NCBI GenBank assembly: GCA_017303975.1
Contig: JAFLBG010000005.1
Coordinates: 1 to 39,352, forward strand
Origin: Bacteroidota bacterium
GTDB taxonomy: Bacteria > Bacteroidota > Bacteroidia > JAFLBG01
Direction: 5' to 3'
DNA: 39,352 nt
This document shows, piece after piece, positions 16,808-25,081 of the stretch; within the stretch, counting starts at the first letter, position 1, and each line of letters opens with the position of its first letter. The position numbers and the translations under genes were made by a program. The notes under the pieces are model-generated. The model had not been told where the DNA came from. It searched no databases and saw only the letters and a program-made list of their open reading frames with translations.

Positions 16808-17494
16808 ATGAGAAAAAACACAAAATATCGCACATTCATTTCCCCTCTCGAGAGGGGACTAAGGGGTGTGTTCCTAGTTTTAATTACACACTTTACCTTA
16901 TCAACTAATGCCCAATTCGTTCGTGGAATAGGCATTATGGGAGGAGTAACATTTGCCAAACATAAATTCGAATTCAAAAACCCGGATGCTATAGAAAAGA
17001 AGAAATTTGTTTTCGGTTTTAATGGAGAACTATTCGGAGAATTTGGAAGAGGTGAATACATCCGCTGGCAATCGGAATTTCAATACAACCAAAAAGGCAG
17101 CAAAGACAAAACAGACAGCACCACGTATAAAAATAAATTAGCATACGTATGTTGGAATAACTATTTAAAAATTCGTTACGAGCTGTTTGGTGGAATCCCT
17201 TATTTGCTTATTGGCCCACGAATTGAATATAAATTATCAGAAGCAATGCAATCACCAACTGTAGTAAGCAGCTTCAAAAACTTCCAATTCAGTCCATCGT
17301 TTGGTGCAGGGTGGGAGTTTGTTACGTACTCCAACATAAAACCAATTGTAGAAGTGCATTACAATCCGGACATGTATTTAAATGCTTACAAAACAACTCC
17401 CCTTGACATTAAAAACAGAGCTTGGGAAATTCGTGTTGGTCTGAAATACTTGCTAGGAAACGCAAGTGAGGATTGCCCTCCGGTGTATAGATAA
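16808..17494 (+). CDS. Outer-membrane beta-barrel (PorT/OMP_b-brl-type) protein
   Basis: The 228-residue protein has an N-terminal signal sequence ending near FTLSTNAQ. A set of alternating hydrophobic strands follows (GIGIMGGVTFAKHKF, FGFNGELFGEFGR, EYIRWQSEFQYNQKGS, YLKIRYELFGGIPYLLIG, GAGWEFVTY, WEIRVGLKYLLG), as in small Bacteroidota outer-membrane barrels of the PorT-like group. No specific function can be given. The ATG at 16808 is used; a TTG two codons earlier overlaps the fabD stop. The N-terminal stretch before the signal core (SPLERGLRGVF) is encoded by a REP-like palindrome, so the original N terminus may have been shorter or remodelled by the insertion. Confidence 0.7.
   Translation: MRKNTKYRTFISPLERGLRGVFLVLITHFTLSTNAQFVRGIGIMGGVTFAKHKFEFKNPDAIEKKKFVFGFNGELFGEFGRGEYIRWQSEFQYNQKGSKDKTDSTTYKNKLAYVCWNNYLKIRYELFGGIPYLLIGPRIEYKLSEAMQSPTVVSSFKNFQFSPSFGAGWEFVTYSNIKPIVEVHYNPDMYLNAYKTTPLDIKNRAWEIRVGLKYLLGNASEDCPPVYR
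16841..16872 (+). repeat. REP-like palindromic element in the 5' end of the outer-membrane-protein gene
   Basis: This is a perfect 16-base palindrome CCCCTCTCGAGAGGGG (16842-16857) followed by ACTAAGGGGTGTG. It shares its outer parts with the element at 5729-5776. Here it lies in the reading frame, between the start codon and the hydrophobic core of the signal peptide. Confidence 0.75.
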
Positions 17495-17519
17495 CAATTA
17501 GATTTCTGGTAGACTTTAC

Positions 17520-18164
17520 CTACATGCGCTGAAAAACATCTTCAACCTCTCGAAGAATCATTGCTGTAGCTCCCCAAACTATCTTGTTTTGTATTTTATA
17601 ACAAGGAACCTCTCCGATTAAATCAGGTGTAAGCCTTACTTTTTCCATTGCTTTTAAACCGGCATTTAGCAATTCATTTCTAACGGATACATATAGCACA
17701 TCTTCAACTTCTTGGGCAAAAGGGGTTACGGGAGGTCTGCTACTACAAAAAAACAGAAATGGATATACCATAAAATTGCTGACCGGAATGTAGAGCTTGC
17801 TCAACTCCCCTATAAAATCAAGCGATTCCAGCCCAATGCCAATTTCCTCATTTACTTCACGCACCGCAGTATGATAAAGTGATTCATCCACCGACTCCTT
17901 CTTTCCACCGGGGAATGCAATTTGATTGCTATGATGACCGTTGTAGCTGGGACGCTGTATCAAGATAATCTCTAAATCATTTCCTGCAGGATATACAATA
18001 ACTCCAACAGCACTAGCTTGTGGATTAAAAGTTGGTTGCTGCAAATAATGATTTAAGGGCTTACGTATAAAAGGTGCCATTTCTAATTGAACTTCTTCTC
18101 CAGGAAGAGCAACAGACACGAGATGTTTTAATGCATTCACCTTATAAATAAAATCATTTGTCAT
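17520..18164 (-). CDS. Nudix hydrolase, CoA pyrophosphatase (NudL/UPF0035) type
   Basis: The 214 residues carry the NudL-type arrangement. LIQRPSYNGHHSNQIAFPGG is the UPF0035-like motif directly before the Nudix box, and GGKKESVDESLYHTAVREVN continues into EEIGI. These enzymes usually split CoA or acyl-CoA into 3',5'-ADP and phosphopantetheine. The Nudix box has one extra residue between the Gly and the REUxEE core compared with the textbook spacing, as can occur in this subgroup. The ATG at 18164 (MTNDFIYKVNALKHL) is preferred because family members begin with such a helix before LPGxxxQxxMAP. An in-frame ATG at 18191 would add nine hydrophobic residues. The gene lies 108-135 bases downstream of hflX on the same strand and may have its own promoter. 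Confidence 0.85.
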   Translation of the reverse strand: MTNDFIYKVNALKHLVSVALPGEEVQLEMAPFIRKPLNHYLQQPTFNPQASAVGVIVYPAGNDLEIILIQRPSYNGHHSNQIAFPGGKKESVDESLYHTAVREVNEEIGIGLESLDFIGELSKLYIPVSNFMVYPFLFFCSSRPPVTPFAQEVEDVLYVSVRNELLNAGLKAMEKVRLTPDLIGEVPCYKIQNKIVWGATAMILREVEDVFQRM

Positions 18165-18257
18165 AAGAAAAGACAATACTACGTAAAACATCTTTAATCT
18201 GAAACATGCCGCCAGTGTACTTTTTCAAAAGTGAGCATTGTATATTTCGGCCCTACA

Positions 18258-18265
18258 CAAACTTA
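18258..18265 (-). promoter_or_regulatory. Possible -7 element for the Nudix gene
   Basis: TAAGTTTG on the minus strand matches TAnnTTTG, about 70-95 bases before the candidate start codons. No TTG lies at the right distance upstream, so support is weak. Confidence 0.3.
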
Positions 18266-18299
18266 TAGCATTGATGCCAAAAAACAGAGGGAACAACTC

Positions 18300-19526
18300 C
18301 TAGTACAAGAAATTATTGAACGGATATATTTTTGTGTGAATCTCCTTGGCGGTGTTATACAACAATTCACGCAACTCTTCGATATTACTTTTTTCTGTAG
18401 CCGAAATAAAAATACATGGGGAATTCAACTTACTCATCCATGATTTTTTCAAATCCACCAAAGACATGTTTTTCTTTGTTGCAGGTGTTAAATCATCATT
18501 TTCTTTTTCAATAAATGTATAGGCATCAATCTTATTGAATACAAGTATTATTGGCTTATCGAACGCTTTTATATCTATCAATGTTTGGTTCACTACCTTT
18601 ATATGATCTTCAAATCCAGGGTTAGAAATATCAACCACATGTATTAATATATCTGCCTCTCGAACCTCATCCAACGTAGATTTAAATGACTCTACTAATT
18701 GAGTAGGCAACTTGCGAATAAAACCTACGGTATCTGAAAGCAGGAAAGGTAAATTGTGCAATACCATTTTTCGCACAGTGGTATCTAGTGTTGCGAACAA
18801 TTTATTCTCGGCAAACACTTCTGATTTTGTAAGCAAATTCATAATGGTTGACTTACCCGCATTGGTATATCCAACCAGCGCAACCCTTACCAACTCGCCT
18901 CTATTTTTGCGCTGCGTAGCCATTTGCTTATCAATCACAACTAATTTTTCTTTTAGTTGGGCTATTTTATCTCGCACAATTCGTCTGTCGGTTTCAATCT
19001 CTTTTTCTCCTGCACCTTTCATTCCAATACCACCTTTTACACGGTCCAAGTGTGTCCACAAACCTGTTAATCTTGGTAGCAAATACTGGTATTGTGCTAA
19101 CTCCACTTGGGTTTTAGCATGCGCAGTTCTTGCTCTCGATGCAAAAATGTCGAGTATCAACGAGTTTCTATCTAAAATTTTACACTTAAATTCTTTCTCT
19201 AAATTTCGCTGTTGTGAGGGAGATAGCTCATCGTCAAATATGGCTAAATCTACTTTGTGCTCGGCAATAAACTGTTCTATCTGCGCTACTTTTCCGGAGC
19301 CAATAAATGTTCTTGGGTCTGGCTTCTCCATGCGTTGCATGAAACGTTTCAGTGTTTTTGCCCCGGCCGTTTCGGACAAAAAGGAAAGCTCATCTAAATA
19401 CTCATTAACTTTTTCTTCGTCTTGCTCTTTGTTTAAAAGACCAATAAGAACTGCGGTTTCTTGTTTCTTAGCAGTATCGTACAAGCCATTCTCAGCATTC
19501 TTTTTCCCATCCTCTCCTTTGCTCAT
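18300..19526 (-). CDS. hflX: Ribosome-associated GTPase HflX
   Basis: HflX binds the large ribosomal subunit, splits stalled ribosomes after stress and hydrolyses GTP. The 408-residue protein has the N-terminal HflX domain (about 20-190): RTFIGSGKVAQIEQFI, DDELSPSQQRNLE, DRNSLILDIFASRARTAHAK, and the Gly-rich loop KGGIGMKGAGEKEIETDRR. The G domain follows: G1 GYTNAGKST, G2 ATLDTTVRKM, G3 DTVGFIRKLP, G4 NKID, and G5 near FISATEK. The C-terminal domain is short. It follows the membrane/cytochrome gene by 15 bases and is probably co-transcribed from the promoter at 20347-20377. The start ATG is followed by a polar segment; nothing suggests a later start. Confidence 0.95.
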   Translation of the reverse strand: MSKGEDGKKNAENGLYDTAKKQETAVLIGLLNKEQDEEKVNEYLDELSFLSETAGAKTLKRFMQRMEKPDPRTFIGSGKVAQIEQFIAEHKVDLAIFDDELSPSQQRNLEKEFKCKILDRNSLILDIFASRARTAHAKTQVELAQYQYLLPRLTGLWTHLDRVKGGIGMKGAGEKEIETDRRIVRDKIAQLKEKLVVIDKQMATQRKNRGELVRVALVGYTNAGKSTIMNLLTKSEVFAENKLFATLDTTVRKMVLHNLPFLLSDTVGFIRKLPTQLVESFKSTLDEVREADILIHVVDISNPGFEDHIKVVNQTLIDIKAFDKPIILVFNKIDAYTFIEKENDDLTPATKKNMSLVDLKKSWMSKLNSPCIFISATEKSNIEELRELLYNTAKEIHTKIYPFNNFLY

Positions 19527-19541
19527 TTTCTTTTTTTTAGA

Positions 19542-20216
19542 TTATTTGTGCTCTTTCAATACTTCATCAACATATGTTCCCACGGCATCAATTTCATCTG
19601 CCGTAAGTATAGCCCCAAATGGAGCCATTGCACCTTTTCCGTTTGTTACGATTTCTTTTATGGCATTTTTATCAAGTGCAGTAACTGTTAAATCTTTTGC
19701 ACCTGCGGCACCAAGCTTTCCATTTGCACCATGACACACAATACAATTAGACATAAACACTGTCTTTCCATCAATAGGTGCCACTTCTGCTACAACAGTA
19801 TTGACAGTATCTACATTGTTGGCAATGGTGGTATCAACTGCCGATTGCTGCATTGATTTAAGAGCTGATTTTTTATGCATCTCTGCCAACCCATAGCTCA
19901 TCACTATCATAATAAGAGAAAGCAGAGCCAACGCCTTATTTGATTTCTTAAAGCCAATTATAGCAACCGGGATAGATGCCAACACCAAACATACTTTCAC
20001 AATCAATAGAGTTGTAATAACAGGTATTTGTGTAATCATATAAATACCGGTCAACAAAAACAATGTACTAATAATCATTTCGGGCACTTTAGCCACCTTC
20101 GTTATTTTATCGAGCAAGGTTTTGTTGTTGGTTAAAAGTAAAATGGTTTTTACTAAGTACAAGCCTAAAAATAAGAGTACTGCTACTTTGTGTGTTTGAT
20201 AAAGGATTGTGTACAT
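19542..20216 (-). CDS. SirB-like four-helix membrane protein fused to a c-type cytochrome domain
   Basis: The 224-residue protein has four hydrophobic helices (about 11-29, 48-62, 65-89 and 95-111) resembling SirB-type small membrane proteins (HKVAVLLFLGLYLVKTILLL). A low-complexity linker (about 115-148) and a mono-haem cytochrome c domain follow. The haem site is Cys158-Ile-Val-Cys161-His162 (NCIVCHGANG), and the distal ligand is probably Met197 (GKGAMAPFG). The cytochrome domain should face the periplasm, anchored by the helices. It may pass electrons in respiration, but a partner is not visible here. It is the promoter-proximal gene before hflX. Whether the helices bind haem is unknown. 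Confidence 0.78.
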   Translation of the reverse strand: MYTILYQTHKVAVLLFLGLYLVKTILLLTNNKTLLDKITKVAKVPEMIISTLFLLTGIYMITQIPVITTLLIVKVCLVLASIPVAIIGFKKSNKALALLSLIMIVMSYGLAEMHKKSALKSMQQSAVDTTIANNVDTVNTVVAEVAPIDGKTVFMSNCIVCHGANGKLGAAGAKDLTVTALDKNAIKEIVTNGKGAMAPFGAILTADEIDAVGTYVDEVLKEHK

Positions 20217-20346
20217 ATAAATTTATTATTAATTTTTTTTGAATTTATTATTTCTTCTACGCTTGATTTTTTTCAGGGATACTGTTTTTTTACACCATCC
20301 AAAACTATATGATAATTAACTCCTATGTAATTAAAAATCATGGTGT

Positions 20347-20377
20347 CAAATATACTAGTAGAATTGTCCATTTCAAA
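20347..20377 (-). promoter_or_regulatory. Promoter for the cytochrome/hflX unit
   Basis: On the minus strand TTTG (20374-20377) is followed after 19 bases by TATATTTG (20347-20354). Both elements match the Bacteroidota consensus in full. The leader to the ATG at 20216 would be about 125 bases. No clear promoter was found for the divergent amidohydrolase gene in the same 254-base gap. Confidence 0.65.
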
Positions 20378-20470
20378 ACAATAACTACAATACGCAAGTT
20401 TCTTCTCGCCTATTTGAGGTGCTAAGTATTCTAAAAATTCAATACTTTTACCAAAAATAGTTAAGTATCC

Positions 20471-23400
20471 ATGAAACGCATTCTTATTGCATTATTCTTT
20501 GCAACGTGTATTTTGTACAGCTCCACAGCACAAGAAACTTTTCACATAAATGGCATTTACGAAAAAGCAACTAGTTATTATGCTTTCGCCAACGCCACTA
20601 TTCATGTGGATTATAACGCAGAATTAAAAAACGCCATTCTCCTTATAAAAGAAGGGAAGATTATTGACGTTGGCGAAAAAATCACTATACCGAAAGATGC
20701 TATTGTAATTGACTTGAAAGGAAAACACATCTACCCATCTTTCATCGACTTATATTCCTCATACGGAATGCCAGAGATAAAGAAAAATACAGGAATGCCC
20801 ACTCCACAATTAGAAACCGCTACCAGAGGGGCCTACAACTGGAATCAAGCTATTAAGCCGGAAACAGACGCGTATAAGCTTTACGCTAACGACACAAAAG
20901 CTGCGGAAGAGTTGCGCTCTTTGGGATTTGGAGCAGTTTTAACATCGCAAAAAGATGGCATAGCCAGAGGCTCGGCAACACTCGTATTAGTAGGAGATGA
21001 AAAAGAAAACAACAATATACTAAAAGACAAAGCTGCTGCTCTATATTCATTTAACAAAGGAACTTCTACACAAGATTACCCGCAATCGTTAATGGGGAGT
21101 ATCGCACTACTAAGACAAACGTATTTAGATGCTGCATGGTACAAAAGCTTTCCTATAAAAAAAGAATATAATATTTCGTTGGATGCTTGGAATCAGCTTC
21201 AAACATTGCCACAAATTTTTGAAGTAGGCGACAAATTTTCGGCACTGCGTGCAGATAAAATTGCAGATGAATTCAACGTAAATTATATTATTAAAGGTGC
21301 TGGCAACGAATACCAACTGATAAATGCTATAAAAAATACAAATGCTAAATACATTGTTCCGCTTAATTTTCCGCAACCATATGATGTAGAAGACCCACTA
21401 GAAGCCAACAATTTATCACTAGCAGAAATGAAGCACTGGGAGCTAGCTCCTGCAAATGCTGCTTTTCTAGAAAAAAGCAATATTGATTTTGCTTTTACAA
21501 TCGCTGATTTAAAAAGCAAACCTGACTTTTTTAAACAACTACAAAAAGCAATAAAGTGTGGGCTGTCAGAAAAAACTGCATTAAAAGCGCTTACACACAC
21601 TCCGGCCCAACTTATAGGAATGAGTGGGAAGTTGGGGTGTATAAAAAAGGATGCCATTGCAAATTTTCTACTTACTTCACACACTATTTTCGACAAAGAA
21701 AATATACTTTTTCAAAATTGGATTCAAGGAAAGCCTTATATTTTGGCAGATATAAACAAGCCGGATATTAGAGGAGAATATCTACTTACCATTGAAAAAC
21801 AAACAAACACACTTGTTATAGATGGAACTACTTCAAAACTAAACGGAAGCATTAAGCACACCACAGACACCACTAAACACATTGCTACCATTGCATTATC
21901 GGGCAATCAACTTACAATTCATTTTGAGACTGATTCCGGATTTATACGTTTAGCAGGTTATGCAGACTCAGCCCAAACCATGCAAGGGAAAGGACAATTG
22001 CCGAAAGGCGAATGGATTAGCTGGAAAGCAACGTTAGTAAAAAAACATATTCCCGAAAACAAGCCAGATTCAGTAGATACAAGCATTGCAGAGCTTGGAG
22101 AAATTTACTACCCATTTACTGCTTATGGCAAACCATTGCTGAAAGAGTCCCTAATTGAAAAAATAAAAACCAGATACGATGCCGTATTAATTAAAAATAC
22201 AACCATTTGGACAAACGAATCGGAAGGCATTTTAAAAAACAAAGATGTATATATTGTGGCTGGTAAAATTGTGCGAATTGCAGATAACATTGATGCCAAC
22301 AAAGGCGCATTTGCAAAAATTATTGATGGTACAGGGAAACATCTAACATCGGGAATTATTGATGAACACTCACATATAGCATTGGCTGGAGGTGTAAACG
22401 AAGGCACCCAAATATCAACAGCAGAAGTGAGAATGGGAGATGTAATTAACTCGGAAGACATAAATATTTACAGACAATTAGCGGGTGGTGTAACTACTTC
22501 GCAACTCTTGCATGGCTCAGCGAACCCAATTGGCGGACAGTCTGCATTGATAAAATTACGTTGGGGAAAAACTTCTGAAGAAATGAAATTTGAAAAAGCG
22601 GATGGTTTTATAAAATTTGCGTTAGGCGAAAATGTAAAACAATCCAATTGGGGCGACAATCAAGTAATTCGCTTCCCTCAAAGCCGAATGGGAGTTGAAC
22701 AAGTTTATTACGATTATTTTTACAGAGCCAAGGAATACCAAGCAAAATGGGACGCTTATAACAAGTTGACTCCTAAAGAAAAAACAGCAAACCCGCAACC
22801 TAGAAGAGACCTTGACCTAGAAGCTGTTTCGGAAATACTACAAAATAAAAGATTTATTACTTGTCATTCCTACGTACAATCTGAAATAAATATGTTGATG
22901 CATGTAGCCGATTCTTTCGGGTTTAAAATAAATACGTTTACGCATATTTTAGAGGGCTACAAGATTGCGGACAAAATGAAAAAACATGGAGCCGGAGCCT
23001 CTACATTTGCCGACTGGTGGGCATATAAAATGGAGGTAACCGATGCAATACCTTACAATGCAGCTATCTTAAATAAAATGGGTATTGTAACTGCAATTAA
23101 TTCTGATGATGCAGAAATGGCTCGCAGATTAAATCAAGAAGCTGCAAAAGCAGTTAAATATGGAAATGTAAGCGAAGAAGATGCTTGGAAAATGGTGACA
23201 CTAAACCCTGCTAAACTTTTACATATTGACAACAAAGTAGGTAGCGTAAAGGTGGGCAAACATGCCGACTTAGTGCTTTGGTCTGACAATCCACTATCCA
23301 TTTACGCCACAGTTGAAAAAACATTAATTGATGGACTAATTTATTTTGATAAAGAAGAGGATATAAAACTTCAAGAAGAAATAAAAAAAGAGCGGGCAAG

Positions 23401-23518
23401 AATCACAAAAAAAATGTTAGTTGAAAAGGCTGGCGGAGAGCCCACACAGAAAGCCACACAAAAAAAACAAAAATTATATCATTGCGACACGATAGAAGAA
23501 ACAGCTACTGCCGAGTAA
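20471..23518 (+). CDS. Exported tandem amidohydrolase-fold protein (N half degenerate, C half with metal site)
   Basis: The 1015-residue protein has a signal peptide (MKRILIALFFATCILYSSTA). The N-terminal half (about 25-430) follows the amidohydrolase pattern: IKEGKIIDVGEKITIPKDA, GKHIYPSFIDLYSSYG, and ALKALTHTPAQLIGMSGKLG. It lacks the HxH metal motif at the GKHIYPSFIDLYSSYG site. The C-terminal half (about 575-985) keeps it: IIDEHSHIALAGGV (His near 632 and 634), ITCHSY near 797, FTHILEGYK near 823, AINSDDAE near 878, and a closing ALW-type segment NPAKLLHIDNKVGSVKVGKH. It resembles imidazolonepropionase-like/prolidase-type exported hydrolases; the substrate is unknown. A spacer domain (about 435-570) separates the halves. 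The next gene, 25 bases downstream, encodes a related degenerate protein. Confidence 0.85.
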   Translation: MKRILIALFFATCILYSSTAQETFHINGIYEKATSYYAFANATIHVDYNAELKNAILLIKEGKIIDVGEKITIPKDAIVIDLKGKHIYPSFIDLYSSYGMPEIKKNTGMPTPQLETATRGAYNWNQAIKPETDAYKLYANDTKAAEELRSLGFGAVLTSQKDGIARGSATLVLVGDEKENNNILKDKAAALYSFNKGTSTQDYPQSLMGSIALLRQTYLDAAWYKSFPIKKEYNISLDAWNQLQTLPQIFEVGDKFSALRADKIADEFNVNYIIKGAGNEYQLINAIKNTNAKYIVPLNFPQPYDVEDPLEANNLSLAEMKHWELAPANAAFLEKSNIDFAFTIADLKSKPDFFKQLQKAIKCGLSEKTALKALTHTPAQLIGMSGKLGCIKKDAIANFLLTSHTIFDKENILFQNWIQGKPYILADINKPDIRGEYLLTIEKQTNTLVIDGTTSKLNGSIKHTTDTTKHIATIALSGNQLTIHFETDSGFIRLAGYADSAQTMQGKGQLPKGEWISWKATLVKKHIPENKPDSVDTSIAELGEIYYPFTAYGKPLLKESLIEKIKTRYDAVLIKNTTIWTNESEGILKNKDVYIVAGKIVRIADNIDANKGAFAKIIDGTGKHLTSGIIDEHSHIALAGGVNEGTQISTAEVRMGDVINSEDINIYRQLAGGVTTSQLLHGSANPIGGQSALIKLRWGKTSEEMKFEKADGFIKFALGENVKQSNWGDNQVIRFPQSRMGVEQVYYDYFYRAKEYQAKWDAYNKLTPKEKTANPQPRRDLDLEAVSEILQNKRFITCHSYVQSEINMLMHVADSFGFKINTFTHILEGYKIADKMKKHGAGASTFADWWAYKMEVTDAIPYNAAILNKMGIVTAINSDDAEMARRLNQEAAKAVKYGNVSEEDAWKMVTLNPAKLLHIDNKVGSVKVGKHADLVLWSDNPLSIYATVEKTLIDGLIYFDKEEDIKLQEEIKKERARITKKMLVEKAGGEPTQKATQKKQKLYHCDTIEETATAE

Positions 23519-23543
23519 TGACTAACATCTTAAAAAAACTACC

Positions 23544-24863
23544 ATGCTAAAAAAAATCATATCTCTTTTGCTGCTAATTAGCACCTACTTTATAGGTACA
23601 TTCAGCACTCATTCTTTGGCACAACAACCTATTCCGGCAAATGCACAAACAAAAAGTATTTTACTAGTTGGCGGCACAGCCCATATTGGCAACGGAACGG
23701 TACTAGAAAAATCTTTGATTGGATTTAAAAATGGGAAACTAGCAATGGTAAAGCCATTCACGACCGATTATAAAAATGAGGGGTACGAAGAAATTATTGA
23801 TGTATCCGGGAAACATATTTATCCGGGGATTATTGCACCTAACTCTACCTTGGGTTTGGTTGAAATAGAATCGGTAAGAGCAACAAGAGATTTTTCGGAT
23901 GCTATTTTATATGCACCCAATATTCGTGCACAAATTGCATACAACACCAATTCAAAAATAACACCAACCGTAAGAGCCAATGGGGTTTTAATTGCTCAGG
24001 TTGCACCACGCTCCGGTTATTTATCGGGCACATCTTGCATCATGGAACTAGACGGATGGAACTGGGAAGACGCTACATTAAAAGCTGATGACGGTATTCA
24101 TTTAAACTGGCCAGCTTTTCAAAAAAACACCGGTTGGTGGGCAGAACCGGGCACACTAGAAAAAAACACGCTCTACACAAAGCAAACAACAGAAATAATT
24201 TCTTTTCTTGAGAACGCAAAAGCATATTGTGCTGCAACAGAACATCCTGAAAAAGATTTAAAATCCGAATCGTTAGCTAGAATTTTTAATGGCACACAAT
24301 CGCTGTTTCTGCATGCAAATGGCACTAGGGAAATTACAGATGCTATTCTACAACTAAAAAAGTTAAACATCCCTAAAATTGTACTTATTGGAGGGAAAGA
24401 CATTTCTCTTTCCATAGATATTCTAAAACAACACAACATTCCTGTAATTGTAAATAGGCTTCACGATTTGCCCGAAAAAACGGAAGATGATATAAACACG
24501 CTATACAAACTACCTGCATTATTAAAGCAACATGGAATTTTATTTTGCTTAAACAACGAAGGAGACATGGATGCAATGAATTTGCGGAACCTCCCGTTTC
24601 TAGCAGGAACTGCTGCCGCTTATGGACTTAGCAAAGAAGAGGCATTAAGTACTATTACTTCTAACGCGGCAAAAATATTAGGTATTGATACTTTAATTGG
24701 CTCACTAGAAATTGGGAAACACGCTACTCTCTTTGTTTCTGAAGGAGATGCATTGGATATGCGCACAAACAATGTTACACACGCATACATACAAGGAAAA
24801 AAAATAGATTTGAATACCGAACAAAAACAGTTATATAAAATCTATTCAGAAAAATTTAAATAG
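23544..24863 (+). CDS. Exported amidohydrolase-family protein lacking the HxH metal motif
   Basis: The 439-residue protein has a signal peptide (to about residue 26, SLAQ). It aligns by eye with the N-terminal half of the preceding protein: GKHIYPGIIAPNSTLGLVEI here against GKHIYPSFIDLYSSYGMPEI there. The C-terminal motif of the fold is present (ALSTITSNAAKILGIDTLIG, then SLEIGKHATLFVSEGDAL). At the site where active amidohydrolases have D-x-H-x-H there is IIAPNSTLG, so the usual two-metal centre cannot form. A partner or scaffold role for the active domain of the upstream protein is possible but inferred. The 25-base gap supports one transcript. Confidence 0.82.
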   Translation: MLKKIISLLLLISTYFIGTFSTHSLAQQPIPANAQTKSILLVGGTAHIGNGTVLEKSLIGFKNGKLAMVKPFTTDYKNEGYEEIIDVSGKHIYPGIIAPNSTLGLVEIESVRATRDFSDAILYAPNIRAQIAYNTNSKITPTVRANGVLIAQVAPRSGYLSGTSCIMELDGWNWEDATLKADDGIHLNWPAFQKNTGWWAEPGTLEKNTLYTKQTTEIISFLENAKAYCAATEHPEKDLKSESLARIFNGTQSLFLHANGTREITDAILQLKKLNIPKIVLIGGKDISLSIDILKQHNIPVIVNRLHDLPEKTEDDINTLYKLPALLKQHGILFCLNNEGDMDAMNLRNLPFLAGTAAAYGLSKEEALSTITSNAAKILGIDTLIGSLEIGKHATLFVSEGDALDMRTNNVTHAYIQGKKIDLNTEQKQLYKIYSEKFK

Positions 24864-24943
24864 AGATATTCCTCCATTTATTGCAAACAGACCAACTACA
24901 ATTGCACACAAGCGCCTGATTTTCCTATAATTAGTTTATCCTC

Positions 24944-24975
24944 TTGACTTGTAGCTATTCTTTTCTCTATATTCG
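24944..24975 (+). promoter_or_regulatory. Promoter of the SprB-repeat adhesin gene
   Basis: TTG (24944-24946) is followed after 21 bases by TATATTCG (24968-24975), one mismatch from TAnnTTTG. Transcription would start near 24983, leaving a leader of about 100 bases that contains the inverted repeat at 24993-25013. Confidence 0.45.
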
Positions 24976-24992
24976 CACCACTTTAAAAAAAG

Positions 24993-25013
24993 CAAACGAA
25001 ATAGCCTCGTTTG
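24993..25013 (+). repeat. Inverted repeat in the adhesin leader
   Basis: CAAACGA (24993-24999) and TCGTTTG (25007-25013) are perfect 7-base arms around a 7-base loop, just after the predicted transcription start. It could be an operator or a leader hairpin. No T run follows, so it is not an intrinsic terminator. Confidence 0.45.
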
Positions 25014-25081
25014 TATTAAACATAAATACCAATAACAAACCGGCTATGACACACGACAATTAAGAAATAAAAATTAGACAA

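Noticed and set aside
18712-19734. A 340-codon open frame on the plus strand, opposite hflX
   Set aside because: HflX on the other strand has all five G motifs and a full-length match. The plus-strand frame has serine/phenylalanine-rich, non-family sequence typical of a shadow.
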